Part shown: positions 11,560 through 18,598 of the stretch, in pieces
Layout of the letters: every line of letters starts with the position of its first letter
Position numbering within the stretch: the stretch's first letter is position 1
Assembly (NCBI GenBank): GCA_023242925.1
Contig: CP096134.1
Span: forward strand, 2,809,501-2,873,500
Origin: Hyphomonadaceae bacterium JAD_PAG50586_4
GTDB lineage: Bacteria; Pseudomonadota; Alphaproteobacteria; Caulobacterales; Aquidulcibacteraceae
Direction: 5' to 3'
Length of the DNA: 64,000 bases
Program-made: the position numbers and the translations under genes
The notes under the pieces: model-generated
The model's input: the letters and a program-made list of their open reading frames with translations, nothing else
The model's database searches: none
What the model was told of the DNA's origin: nothing

Positions 11560-11649
11560 TCAGCCGAAGAAACCAAGTGACATCGCGAGCAGCTCAAGCG
11601 CCGCGACCGCAAAGATACCGCCCCAGGGCCATTCACTGATTTTCGTCAT
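11560..11649 (-). CDS. 29-residue single-span membrane peptide leading the Xre operon
   Basis: The frame reads MTKISEWPWGGIFAVAAL and continues to a stop at 11560, a single hydrophobic segment after a short polar N-terminus. It has GGAGATGGGA immediately before the ATG and is followed after 10 bp by the start of the four-span membrane protein. Its size, position and hydrophobicity suggest a real small membrane protein co-expressed with the Xre pair, but it is too short for similarity to prove it. Confidence 0.5.
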   Translation of the reverse strand: MTKISEWPWGGIFAVAALELLAMSLGFFG

Positions 11650-11669
11650 TCCCATCTCCATCAAGTGAG

Positions 11670-11686
11670 CTTGTCTCGATGACAAG
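11670..11686. promoter_or_regulatory. Operator-like inverted repeat CTTGTC-TCGAT-GACAAG, split array
   Basis: Six-base arms CTTGTC and GACAAG lie about 20 bp upstream of the small Xre operon. Removing the transposon and one copy of its target duplication rejoins GACAAG with a third half-site, CTTGTC (now at 15332-15337), giving the array CTTGTC-n5-GACAAG-n4-CTTGTC. This is a likely binding array for the Xre regulator (inference). Confidence 0.5.
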
Positions 11687-11692
11687 GATGCT
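11685..11692 (+). repeat. Left target-site duplication, AGGATGCT
   Basis: The eight bases immediately outside the left inverted repeat are identical to 15327-15334 outside the right one. Eight base pairs is the known duplication length for the IS1595 family. Confidence 0.93.
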
Positions 11693-11718
11693 GGCGATTA
11701 TCCCGTTGACATACCAAG
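11693..11718 (+). repeat. Left terminal inverted repeat of the transposon
   Basis: Twenty-six bases, perfect inverted match to 15301-15326, beginning with GG as is common in this IS family. It contains TTGACA (11706-11711), the apparent -35 element of the transposase promoter. Beyond it, CCCAAT and GTAG at 11720-11731 also match the right end. Confidence 0.95.
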
Positions 11719-11734
11719 GCCCAATATGTAGATT
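11706..11734 (+). promoter_or_regulatory. Transposase promoter embedded in the left inverted repeat
   Basis: A perfect TTGACA -35 is followed after exactly 17 bp by TAGATT (11729-11734). The predicted transcription start falls at or next to the A of the transposase ATG (11741), so the message may be leaderless. GGGG at 11736-11739 is too close to the ATG to be a normal ribosome-binding site. Confidence 0.6.
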
Positions 11735-11740
11735 TGGGGC

Positions 11741-12700
11741 ATGAAAACGGATCTGACCGCCCCGCACTTCAATGACGAGGAAGCCGCGCGCGCCCATTAC
11801 GAGGCGATCCGTTGGCCGGACGGCCCGGTCTGCTTTCACTGCGGCTCAATCAACAACGCGACCAAGATGGCCGGCAAGACCACGCGCCCGGGCCTCTACA
11901 AGTGCAAAGAGAAAGAGTGCCGCAAGCCGTTCACGGCAACGATGGGCTCAATCTTCGAGAAGTCGCATATCCCGCTCCACAAGTGGCTCCTCGCAACGCA
12001 CATCATGTGCGCCAGCAAGAAGGGTGTGAGCGCGCATCAACTGTGGCGCATGCTCGGCTTCGGTTCTTACAAGACGGCTTGGTTCATGGCGCATCGTATC
12101 CGCGAAGCGATGCGCGGCGGCGATCTTGCTCCCCCGATGGGCGGCGGTGGCGGCGCTGTGGAAGTGGACGAAACCTTCTTTGGTCAGAACCCGGATGCGC
12201 CGCACTCGCGCACGCCGATCCGCAACATGAACGCCATCATGACGCTAGTGGATCGCGATAGTGGCGCAGCTCGCTCCATCGTCATGGACAAGCTAAACGC
12301 CGACACCGTCGCCCAAGTGCTCCGCGAAAACATCGCGAAGGAAGCGCGCCTCATGACGGACGGCGCGCAATTCTACAAAGGCCCGGGCAAGGAATACGAG
12401 CACGGCAGCGTTGACCACGCGAAGAACGAGTACGTTTCACGCGAGAACCCGGACATTCACACCAACACAGTCGAGAACTATTACAGCGTTTTCAAACGCG
12501 GAATGCGTGGCATCTACCAGCATTGCGCTCGCCACCATCTCCACCGCTACTGCGCTGAGTTTGACTTCCGTTACACCAACCGCATCGCGACCGGCGTTGA
12601 TGACAACCAGCGCGCGGAAAAAGCTCTCAAGGGGACGGTCGGGCGTCGCCTGACCTATCGACCTCTTGCTAAGCGCAAAGAAGCCCAGCCCGTCTGGTAA
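11741..12700 (+). CDS. IS1595-family (ISXO2-like) transposase
   Basis: A full-length 319-residue transposase. An N-terminal zinc ribbon is visible (CFHC at residues 31-34 and CKEKEC at 55-60), followed by a helix-turn-helix-like stretch (KKGVSAHQLWRMLGFGSYKTAW). The ISXO2 DDE-type catalytic domain carries VEVDETFFG, LMTDGAQFY and the HTNTVENYYSVFKRGMRGIY block, with the expected Asp, Asp and Glu-region residues. No stop or frameshift is seen, so it is probably active. It is the leftmost gene of the 3.6-kb element, and its ATG lies 35 bp from the first T of the TTGACA within the inverted repeat. Confidence 0.95.
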   Translation: MKTDLTAPHFNDEEAARAHYEAIRWPDGPVCFHCGSINNATKMAGKTTRPGLYKCKEKECRKPFTATMGSIFEKSHIPLHKWLLATHIMCASKKGVSAHQLWRMLGFGSYKTAWFMAHRIREAMRGGDLAPPMGGGGGAVEVDETFFGQNPDAPHSRTPIRNMNAIMTLVDRDSGAARSIVMDKLNADTVAQVLRENIAKEARLMTDGAQFYKGPGKEYEHGSVDHAKNEYVSRENPDIHTNTVENYYSVFKRGMRGIYQHCARHHLHRYCAEFDFRYTNRIATGVDDNQRAEKALKGTVGRRLTYRPLAKRKEAQPVW

Positions 12701-12753
12701 GGCGAAGCGCAAGCGACGCCGCACGCGATGGAAGCCGAAACGAAGGCGCTGGC

Positions 12754-12933
12754 CTAAGCCTTAGCCGGCGCCTTCTTCTTTTTCTTCGGCTTGCTCGCGT
12801 CCGCATCACCTTTAGGCGCCTGCGGCTTGTATGGCGTGTTCAGCATGCGGCGCGCGACGTCATCCCGGCGGCGCGCGATCTCTTCTTCGGTGAAGTCGGC
12901 GTCGGTATCCGCTGGGGGCTTTGTTGCTGGCAC
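12754..12933 (-). CDS. Small lysine-rich protein, transposon passenger
   Basis: A 59-residue protein from a GTG at 12933, with AGGA eight bases upstream overlapping the stop of the preceding gene. It reads TEEEIARRRDDVARRMLNTP in the middle and ends in a lysine/alanine tail (KPKKKKKAPAKA). The RRRD-xx-RR-xLNTPxKP pattern recalls small conserved alphaproteobacterial proteins often seen beside toxin-like or mobile genes, but this is from memory. The basic tail suggests nucleic-acid binding. It is convergent with the transposase and coupled to the HicB-like gene. Confidence 0.6.
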   Translation of the reverse strand: MPATKPPADTDADFTEEEIARRRDDVARRMLNTPYKPQAPKGDADASKPKKKKKAPAKA

Positions 12934-12942
12934 GCTGAAATC

Positions 12943-13137
12943 CTATCCCACCTCAGCCTCAAGTAACGTTGCCCAGCGAGCAATGGCGCGATGATATTCG
13001 TCGCGCGCCTCTGCCTCAGTTTTCCCCGTGACGCCAATCTTTATAGCGGCGCGAGGTCGAGAGTACGCCAGCCATCCGCCGCACGCGCGCTCCACTAAAT
13101 CCGGCCGGGACGGCCCCAGCTCTTCCACCGTCATCAT
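12943..13137 (-). CDS. HicB-like small protein, transposon passenger
   Basis: A 64-residue protein with an excellent ribosome-binding site (GGAGGA, then four bases, then ATG at 13137). The core CGGWLAYSRPRAAIKIGVTG followed by TEAEARDEYHRAIARWATLL fits the short beta-beta-alpha layout of HicB/DUF1902-type folds. No HicA partner toxin lies next to it; the gene after it codes a lysine-rich protein. It could be an orphan antitoxin-like regulator of the cargo, perhaps binding the inverted repeat at 13205-13257. This role is inference. Confidence 0.6.
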   Translation of the reverse strand: MMTVEELGPSRPDLVERACGGWLAYSRPRAAIKIGVTGKTEAEARDEYHRAIARWATLLEAEVG

Positions 13138-13204
13138 GCAGTCCTCCTATACAGAGATACTGCAACAAAAATTCATATAAATCCAATGAGTTGCCCGGTA
13201 ACTT

Positions 13205-13267
13205 CAGTAACGTATCAAAAAGTACCGACGCCAGAACCTTGACTCATGATGTTACTGGGGCTATCTA
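13205..13267 (+). promoter_or_regulatory. Promoter and operator-like repeat of the DUF5343 gene
   Basis: TTGACT (13239-13244) and TATCTA (13262-13267) are 17 bp apart. The inverted repeat CAGTAAC (13205-13211) and GTTACTG (13251-13257) places one arm in the promoter spacer, so a bound protein would block RNA polymerase. A further direct GTAAC copy lies at 13198-13202. The region also separates the divergent HicB-like gene. Confidence 0.5.
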
Positions 13268-13293
13268 CGGGCCTCACTTAGCGAGTTCTCCCC

Positions 13294-13994
13294 ATGGCCG
13301 TTACCACCACAGCACCCGCCCCATACGCCCCTCCGTCCGCAGTGCTCGAGGTGATCAATCGGCATCGCGCGCGAGGTTTGCCCGCCCCGATTACGCAAGA
13401 AGTACTGGGCAGAGCGGGGATTTCCGAAAGCCTCATCCCACGCACCTTGCAAGCGCTTCAATCGCTAGATCTGATCAATGAGAACGGTATGCCGAGTCCG
13501 ACATTGGAAGGCCTTCGCTTGGCTCCCGAGCATGAGTTTAAAGCCAGAATAGCGGAATGGCTGAACGGTGCTTACGCTGATGTTTTGCAGTTCATTGATC
13601 CCGCAACGGCGTCCGACACCGACGTCCGAGACGCGTTTCGCAGCTATAATCCGATAGGCCAGCAAGGCCGCATGGTGACGCTGTTTCAGGGGCTTTACGC
13701 AGCAGCGGGCATTGGATCGGAGCGCCAATCGGCCCCGCGTCCCGCCGCCCGCACGGCACCACCAAAACCGCGTGCTCAGAACGCCCCCAGAAACAAGAGG
13801 CGCGAAAACCAGCTTCGAACAGAAGCGCAGCATCTTCGCTGCCGCCTGCGCTCGCTGGATTACTCGACAGCCTTCCAGACCCAGAGGAAGGATGGACTCA
13901 GGATGAGCGAAACAAATTCTTCAACACGTTCGGCACGGTGTTGGACTTCTGCATTCCCATCGTCAGCAGCGGAGTTTCCGACGATGCCGAATGA
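13294..13994 (+). CDS. DUF5343 family protein, transposon passenger, one frameshift
   Basis: The N-terminal 140 residues match the DUF5343 pattern: SAVLEVINRHRARGLPAPI, the helix-turn-helix-like LGRAGISESLIPRTLQALQ, LINENGMPSPTLEGLR, and a domain ending MVTLFQGLYAAAGI. The frame shown continues to 14112 with unnatural sequence. One added C in the C-run 13784-13788 restores QKQEARKPASN, LLDSLPDPEEGWTQDERNKF and a stop at 13992-13994, giving about 233 residues. The linker is Pro/Ala-rich. The family is of unknown function; its N-terminus looks like a winged helix. It is followed by a NYN-domain gene on the same strand. Confidence 0.7.
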
Positions 13995-14069
13995 ACCCCT
14001 TAGCGAAATCCTGACCGGCCTGGGGTTGCATCCCGTGCCGGCCAGCAGGCGCCGTGAGGGCGTCAGGGT

Positions 14070-14091
14070 GGCGGGGGCGAAAGCCTCCGCC
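14070..14091 (+). ncRNA. GNRA-capped hairpin in the DUF5343-NYN leader
   Basis: A nine-pair stem (one G-U pair) closed by a GAAA tetraloop at 14079-14082 lies about 44 bp before the NYN start. In RNA it would be very stable. It may be an mRNA processing or regulatory structure between the two cargo genes, conceivably a substrate for the NYN protein itself (speculation). Confidence 0.45.
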
Positions 14092-14134
14092 GCTCACTCA
14101 ACAACAAGATAAGGCACAGGCGGGGAAACGCCAA

Positions 14135-14713
14135 ATGAAGACGGTAGTTTTGATTGACGGCGGCCACCTGAGAGCTTGCACAAAGGTGGCGGGTAAGAAG
14201 TACGACAACGCGCTTATTGTCGCTTTCGCGGCCCTCTGCACGGTCGCGCCAGAATACTTGCTTCGAGTATTCTATTACGATTCACCGCAGTTTGAGGGCA
14301 CAATCCCCTTGCCGGTCTCTGGCGGCAAAACTGAATTCAAGTCCAATGATCATTGGCTGCGTGAGCTGGCGCAGAATGAACGGTTCGCGGTGCGCCGAGG
14401 AACGATCGGATTTCGTGGTTGGGTTCCCAAGAAGATTCCAATTTCCGGCAAAGCGCTTACTGACGCAGACTTCAAACCCTCGTTCGAGCAAAAAGGGGTC
14501 GATATGAGAATCGGCCTCGACATCGCCAGTTTTTGCGATGGTCACCCCGTCGAACGGGTGGTGTTGGTCTCAGCGGATACCGACATGATCCCAGCCATGA
14601 AGCATGCGCGAAAAGCGGGCTTGGAGGTGGTCATCATTCGGATCGGCGCAACCAAACTGCATGATAATTTGCTGGCTCACGCGGACTTGGTGCGCGCCGT
14701 AGCGCTACCCTAA
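14135..14713 (+). CDS. NYN-domain (PIN-like, LabA/DUF88) putative RNase, transposon passenger
   Basis: A 192-residue protein made almost entirely of a NYN domain, a PIN-like fold that binds a metal through acidic residues and cuts RNA in characterised members. The acidic positions are all present: VVLIDGGHLR near residue 8, KGVDMRIGLDIASF near 120, and VLVSADTDMIPAMKHA near 145. The late Gly/His/Leu strand and AHADLVRAV end are also typical. The ATG at 14135 gives the family start; an upstream in-frame extension to 14054 is not supported. It is followed by a terminator and is probably co-transcribed with the DUF5343 gene. Confidence 0.85.
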   Translation: MKTVVLIDGGHLRACTKVAGKKYDNALIVAFAALCTVAPEYLLRVFYYDSPQFEGTIPLPVSGGKTEFKSNDHWLRELAQNERFAVRRGTIGFRGWVPKKIPISGKALTDADFKPSFEQKGVDMRIGLDIASFCDGHPVERVVLVSADTDMIPAMKHARKAGLEVVIIRIGATKLHDNLLAHADLVRAVALP

Positions 14714-14719
14714 ACAGAG

Positions 14720-14750
14720 AAACCCCCGCCTCGGTGTCAAGGCGGGGTTT
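14720..14750 (+). terminator. Terminator after the NYN gene
   Basis: Complementary arms AAACCCCCGCCT and AGGCGGGGTTT (one bulged C) enclose a short loop just after the NYN stop. It ends in only three T residues, so efficiency is uncertain. Confidence 0.75.
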
Positions 14751-15032
14751 CAGGATTGTCGCCTTCAGTGAGAAGGCGGAAGTATCTCGTAATCGGGATA
14801 TATGCACCCGGTTACGAATACGTCAACAGCAAGCCCCATGCCGCAGGTCCATGCATTGTATTTGTTAATGTTTTTTACAATTTGCGGACAAAATTCCTAG
14901 AGGATCGCGGCAGATTTTGCCGACTCGCCGGCATTATCCACCGGGTAAGTTACCCCCCAAGCATAAGCGCGGGGTTTGTGGTGGCGAAAAATCTACCCCG
15001 CCACACTCACTGATCCCATCGCGAAGCGATTG
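14751..15032. other. AT-rich, hairpin-rich non-coding segment of the transposon
   Basis: About 280 bp without a convincing gene, visibly AT-richer than its surroundings. Inverted repeats seen: CGCCTT/AAGGCG at about 14760-14778; a long imperfect stem at 14782-14821 (GTAT, CGTAA and CGGG pairing with CCCG, TTACG and ATAC); TTGTA/TACAA around 14860-14890; CGGCA/TGCCG near 14910; and GTGGCG/CGCCAC near 14980-15004. The density of pairing suggests a structured RNA or protein-binding sites, for example a transposon-encoded small RNA. An 85-codon open frame at 14756-15013 has no start signal and looks spurious. Confidence 0.45.
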
Positions 15033-15278
15033 TTACGGCGCACCGGGATAATCGAGATAGAACAGCAGCGCGCCCGAGATCACGGCCCCGGCTAGCCACG
15101 GCCACGGTGAGTCAAAGTGCTTCCAATAGTAGGCCAGCAGGATCGCGGCGCCGAACACATACCCCGCGCCGCGCGCGACGTAGGCTAGATACGGATCGAA
15201 AAGGCCGGTCACCAAAAACAACCCCGCCCAAGCGGCTATGACGATCACCGTGAGGCGTTGGGGGTTATCTTCGTCCAT
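15033..15278 (-). CDS. Three-span small membrane protein, transposon passenger
   Basis: An 81-residue protein starting MDEDNPQRLTVIVIAAWAGL with three hydrophobic segments (about residues 9-27, 35-47 and 57-76). I do not recognise a named family. It is the rightmost gene of the element, reads inward, and its ATG lies 36 bp from the TTGACA in the right inverted repeat, almost exactly mirroring the transposase at the left end. It may thus be constitutively expressed from the transposon end. Its role (partner of the cargo, immunity or effector) is open. Confidence 0.65.
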   Translation of the reverse strand: MDEDNPQRLTVIVIAAWAGLFLVTGLFDPYLAYVARGAGYVFGAAILLAYYWKHFDSPWPWLAGAVISGALLFYLDYPGAP

Positions 15279-15285
15279 AGCCCAG

Positions 15286-15314
15286 GACTACTCATTGGGG
15301 CTTGGTATGTCAAC
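15286..15314 (-). promoter_or_regulatory. Inward promoter embedded in the right inverted repeat
   Basis: TTGACA is read on the minus strand at 15314-15309, with TAGTCC 17 bp further on. The -35 copy is identical to the left end, but the -10 is weaker. The predicted start is about one base before the ATG of the 81-residue membrane protein. Confidence 0.45.
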
Positions 15315-15326
15315 GGGATAATCGCC
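15301..15326 (-). repeat. Right terminal inverted repeat of the transposon
   Basis: Perfect 26-bp inverted copy of 11693-11718, starting GGCGATTATCCC when read inward on the minus strand. Confidence 0.95.
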
Positions 15327-15334
15327 AGGATGCT
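15327..15334 (+). repeat. Right target-site duplication, AGGATGCT
   Basis: Direct copy of 11685-11692, immediately outside the right inverted repeat. Confidence 0.93.
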
Positions 15335-15427
15335 TGTCCATTTGGGAGCCTGTGTCAAGCGTCCTTTGCAAAATTGTTGGCGTCCTTGACGTTTGCGCTC
15401 CGGCTGGAATCCGCCTCATGCTCGGGC

Positions 15428-15994
15428 ATGGCGATTTGTGGGATCGACGAGGCCGGGCGCGGGCCCTGGGCAGGGCCAGTGGTGGCGGCGGCCGTGATCT
15501 TGCCGGCCAAGAAGCGCCCCAAGGGGCTGGCAGATTCCAAGCAATTGAGCGGCGAAGCGCGCGAAGAATTGGCGCTCGCCATCCGCGCCTGCGCGGCTGT
15601 GGGCGTTGGCATGGCCTCTCCGGACGAGATCGACCAGATCAACATTCTCCAGGCCACCTTCCTGGCCATGCGCCGCGCCTTCGACGCGCTGCCCGAACGC
15701 CCTGTGGCGGCTTTGATCGACGGCAATTGCGCCCCCGACCTGCCTTGCGCCATCGAGATGATCATCGACGGCGACGCCTACGTCGCTTCGATTTCGGCCG
15801 CCTCGATCATCGCCAAGGTCGAACGCGACAGGCTGATGGTTGAGCTCTGCGCCCAGTATCCCGGCTATGCCTTCGCCAAGCACAAAGGCTACGGCACGCC
15901 AGAGCATCAAAAGGCGCTGGCCGAACTCGGCCCCTGCGCCATCCACCGCCGCTCCTTCAAACCGGTGCGGCTCGCCTCCGGACTCGCCGCCTAG
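15428..15994 (+). CDS. rnhB: Ribonuclease HII
   Basis: A 188-residue protein from the ATG at 15428, starting MAICGIDEAGRGPWAGP, the canonical RNase HII start with the first catalytic Asp-Glu pair. VAALIDGN and DAYVASISAASIIAKVERDR carry the other acidic residues, and HKGYGTPEHQKAL is the family C-terminal signature. It removes RNA from RNA-DNA hybrids and single ribonucleotides from DNA. The frame is open upstream into the transposon right end, but there is no family sequence there. It lies two genes before ccrM, an arrangement common in alphaproteobacteria. Confidence 0.96.
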   Translation: MAICGIDEAGRGPWAGPVVAAAVILPAKKRPKGLADSKQLSGEAREELALAIRACAAVGVGMASPDEIDQINILQATFLAMRRAFDALPERPVAALIDGNCAPDLPCAIEMIIDGDAYVASISAASIIAKVERDRLMVELCAQYPGYAFAKHKGYGTPEHQKALAELGPCAIHRRSFKPVRLASGLAA

Positions 15995-16041
15995 TCGCAG
16001 CGCAGTTTACTTCGCCGCCGCCCTCTCCCATCTTCGCCAAC

Positions 16042-16770
16042 ATGTCACAATCGACCGTCGCGCGCTCCAATCAGGGCGATATGCCCGCAGGGGCCATCTG
16101 GATCATCTGTATCGTCACCTACGTCGCCATCATGCTTGCGGCCGCGTTCGGAGGCGACTTTCTGCAGGGCCCTGGCCGCAACTGGGAACTCGGCCCGCTC
16201 GAAACCGGCCAGAATATATTGCTGCTCGTTGCGCTCGTTATCATGATCGATGTCGCGCGCCGCGCCGATGAAAACCTGTTGCGCTGGTGGATGATCTTTG
16301 TGGCGCTCGGCACGCTCTTCCTGCTGGGCGAGGAAGCCAGCTGGGGCCAGCACTATTTCAATTGGGAAACCGGCGGCTGGTTCGCGCAAGTCAACGACCA
16401 AGGCGAAACCAATTTCCATAACACGCCGGATGGTTGGCTCGATCAGAAGCCGCGCGCGATCCTGCAACTCGGCATGATCCTGGGCGCCATCGTCCATCCG
16501 CTGGTGAAGAAGTTCCGCGGCGGCCGCGGCATCTTCGACAATCCATGGTGGCTCGCGCCTACTTTCGCCTGCATGCCGCCGGCAATTGTCTCGATCCTCG
16601 CCGGCCTGCCCAAGGCGATCGATAAGCTCGCCATCCTGCCGTTCGAACTTCAATTCACGCGCGTCAGCGAGATCGAAGAGCTCTTCATGTACGCGTTCTT
16701 CGTCACCTACGCGCTGTCGCTGCGTGGGCGCCTCGCCTACCGCAAGGCGCCGCCGGTAGTGTCAAGCTGA
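16042..16770 (+). CDS. Multi-span membrane protein with EEASWGQ motif, unknown function
   Basis: A 242-residue protein with about five hydrophobic segments (near residues 20-37, 60-75, 85-100, 142-158 and 220-232). Between helices three and four it has GEEASWGQHYFNWETGGWF followed by NDQGETNFHN. This EE-x-SWGQ ... WF ... N-x-QGE-N-x-HN pattern is one I associate with a widespread uncharacterised membrane family; it looks like a polar, possibly metal-binding, active site. It sits between rnhB and ccrM. Confidence 0.65.
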   Translation: MSQSTVARSNQGDMPAGAIWIICIVTYVAIMLAAAFGGDFLQGPGRNWELGPLETGQNILLLVALVIMIDVARRADENLLRWWMIFVALGTLFLLGEEASWGQHYFNWETGGWFAQVNDQGETNFHNTPDGWLDQKPRAILQLGMILGAIVHPLVKKFRGGRGIFDNPWWLAPTFACMPPAIVSILAGLPKAIDKLAILPFELQFTRVSEIEELFMYAFFVTYALSLRGRLAYRKAPPVVSS

Positions 16771-16794
16771 GAAAGCATGGTTAACGGTCACGCG

Positions 16795-17941
<1,147 letters not shown>

Positions 17942-18101
17942 GAGCGGCGGCGGGCGCATTGCGCGCCTGAAAAAGACGTCACACCGCCGATCGTCGCGCT
18001 CAATCCGCGTCTCGTCGCATAGGCTGCGGATCGCCACATCCATTTCGCATCGCGATTGCATCTACGTCCCGCAGGTTTGGAAAAACTACGGGAGTAAAAC
18101 C

Positions 18102-18452
18102 ATGAAGCGTATGTTCTTGATCGTCGCCGCGCTTATCATCGCAGCGCCGCTATCCGCCCACGCGCAGGAGCGGATGAGCGACTCGCGCTACCTCGCCGCG
18201 CAGCGTTGCCTTGCTTACGCCGACCTCCAGCAATTCCAGGCCGACAGCGGCAATTTTTCAGCTTTGCGCGATGCAGCCGACGCTGGCGGGCGTCTCGGCT
18301 CTGTGCGCTCGGAAGCCCGCACCCAGGCGCGCGACATCCGCGTCCGCGCCAGCGGCGCGAGCATCGACGAATTGCGTGAACGGCGCGACGAAGCGTGCGC
18401 AAGCTTCGTTCAGCACGGCCTCGTGCAACTGAACCGCGCCAACGCCACGTAA
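18102..18452 (+). CDS. Secreted protein of unknown function, paralogue A
   Basis: A 116-residue protein with a clear signal peptide (MKRMFLIVAALIIAAPLSAHA, cut probably after AHA). The mature part is helical and has two cysteines (RCLAYADLQQ and EACASFVQHGLVQ). It is similar in length and pattern to the next gene. I do not recognise the family. A ribosome-binding GGGAG precedes the ATG. Confidence 0.65.
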   Translation: MKRMFLIVAALIIAAPLSAHAQERMSDSRYLAAQRCLAYADLQQFQADSGNFSALRDAADAGGRLGSVRSEARTQARDIRVRASGASIDELRERRDEACASFVQHGLVQLNRANAT

Positions 18453-18598
18453 GCACAAGGGCGTTCCAAACAGAAACGACGAGAGGCGGCGCGTATGCGC
18501 GCGCCGTCAATCGCGCCCCCATGCGCGCTGATCGACGCGCGGATGTAACGACAAAAACAATCGCCTCTACTCTACAGACGAACAACAGGAGCCAACAG

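Larger units (their letters stand above)
11693..15326 (+). mobile_element. Complete IS1595-family passenger-carrying transposon (3,634 bp)
   Basis: Both ends carry the same perfect 26-bp inverted repeat starting GGCGATTATCCC (11693-11718 and 15301-15326), with partial similarity continuing for some 14 bp inward, and both are flanked by AGGATGCT. The transposase at 11741-12700 is intact. Passengers are two small minus-strand genes (12754-13137), a DUF5343 gene, a NYN-domain gene, an AT-rich structured non-coding stretch, and a three-span membrane protein reading inward from the right end. IS1595 members with passenger genes are known as a class; I do not recognise this cargo set as described. 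The intact ends and duplication imply recent insertion. Confidence 0.93.

Noticed and set aside
11684..11691. Transposon end one base further out, starting TGGCG, giving a 6-bp duplication
   Set aside because: Placing the end at GGCG yields a perfect 8-bp duplication and a GG terminus, as expected for IS1595.
14054..14134. N-terminal extension of the NYN protein
   Set aside because: The added residues are unlike the family and cover the GNRA hairpin; the family start is MKTVVLIDGG at 14135.
14756..15013. An 85-codon open frame in the AT-rich transposon segment
   Set aside because: No ribosome-binding site, a weak start and an unnatural translation. The inverted repeats suggest non-coding DNA.
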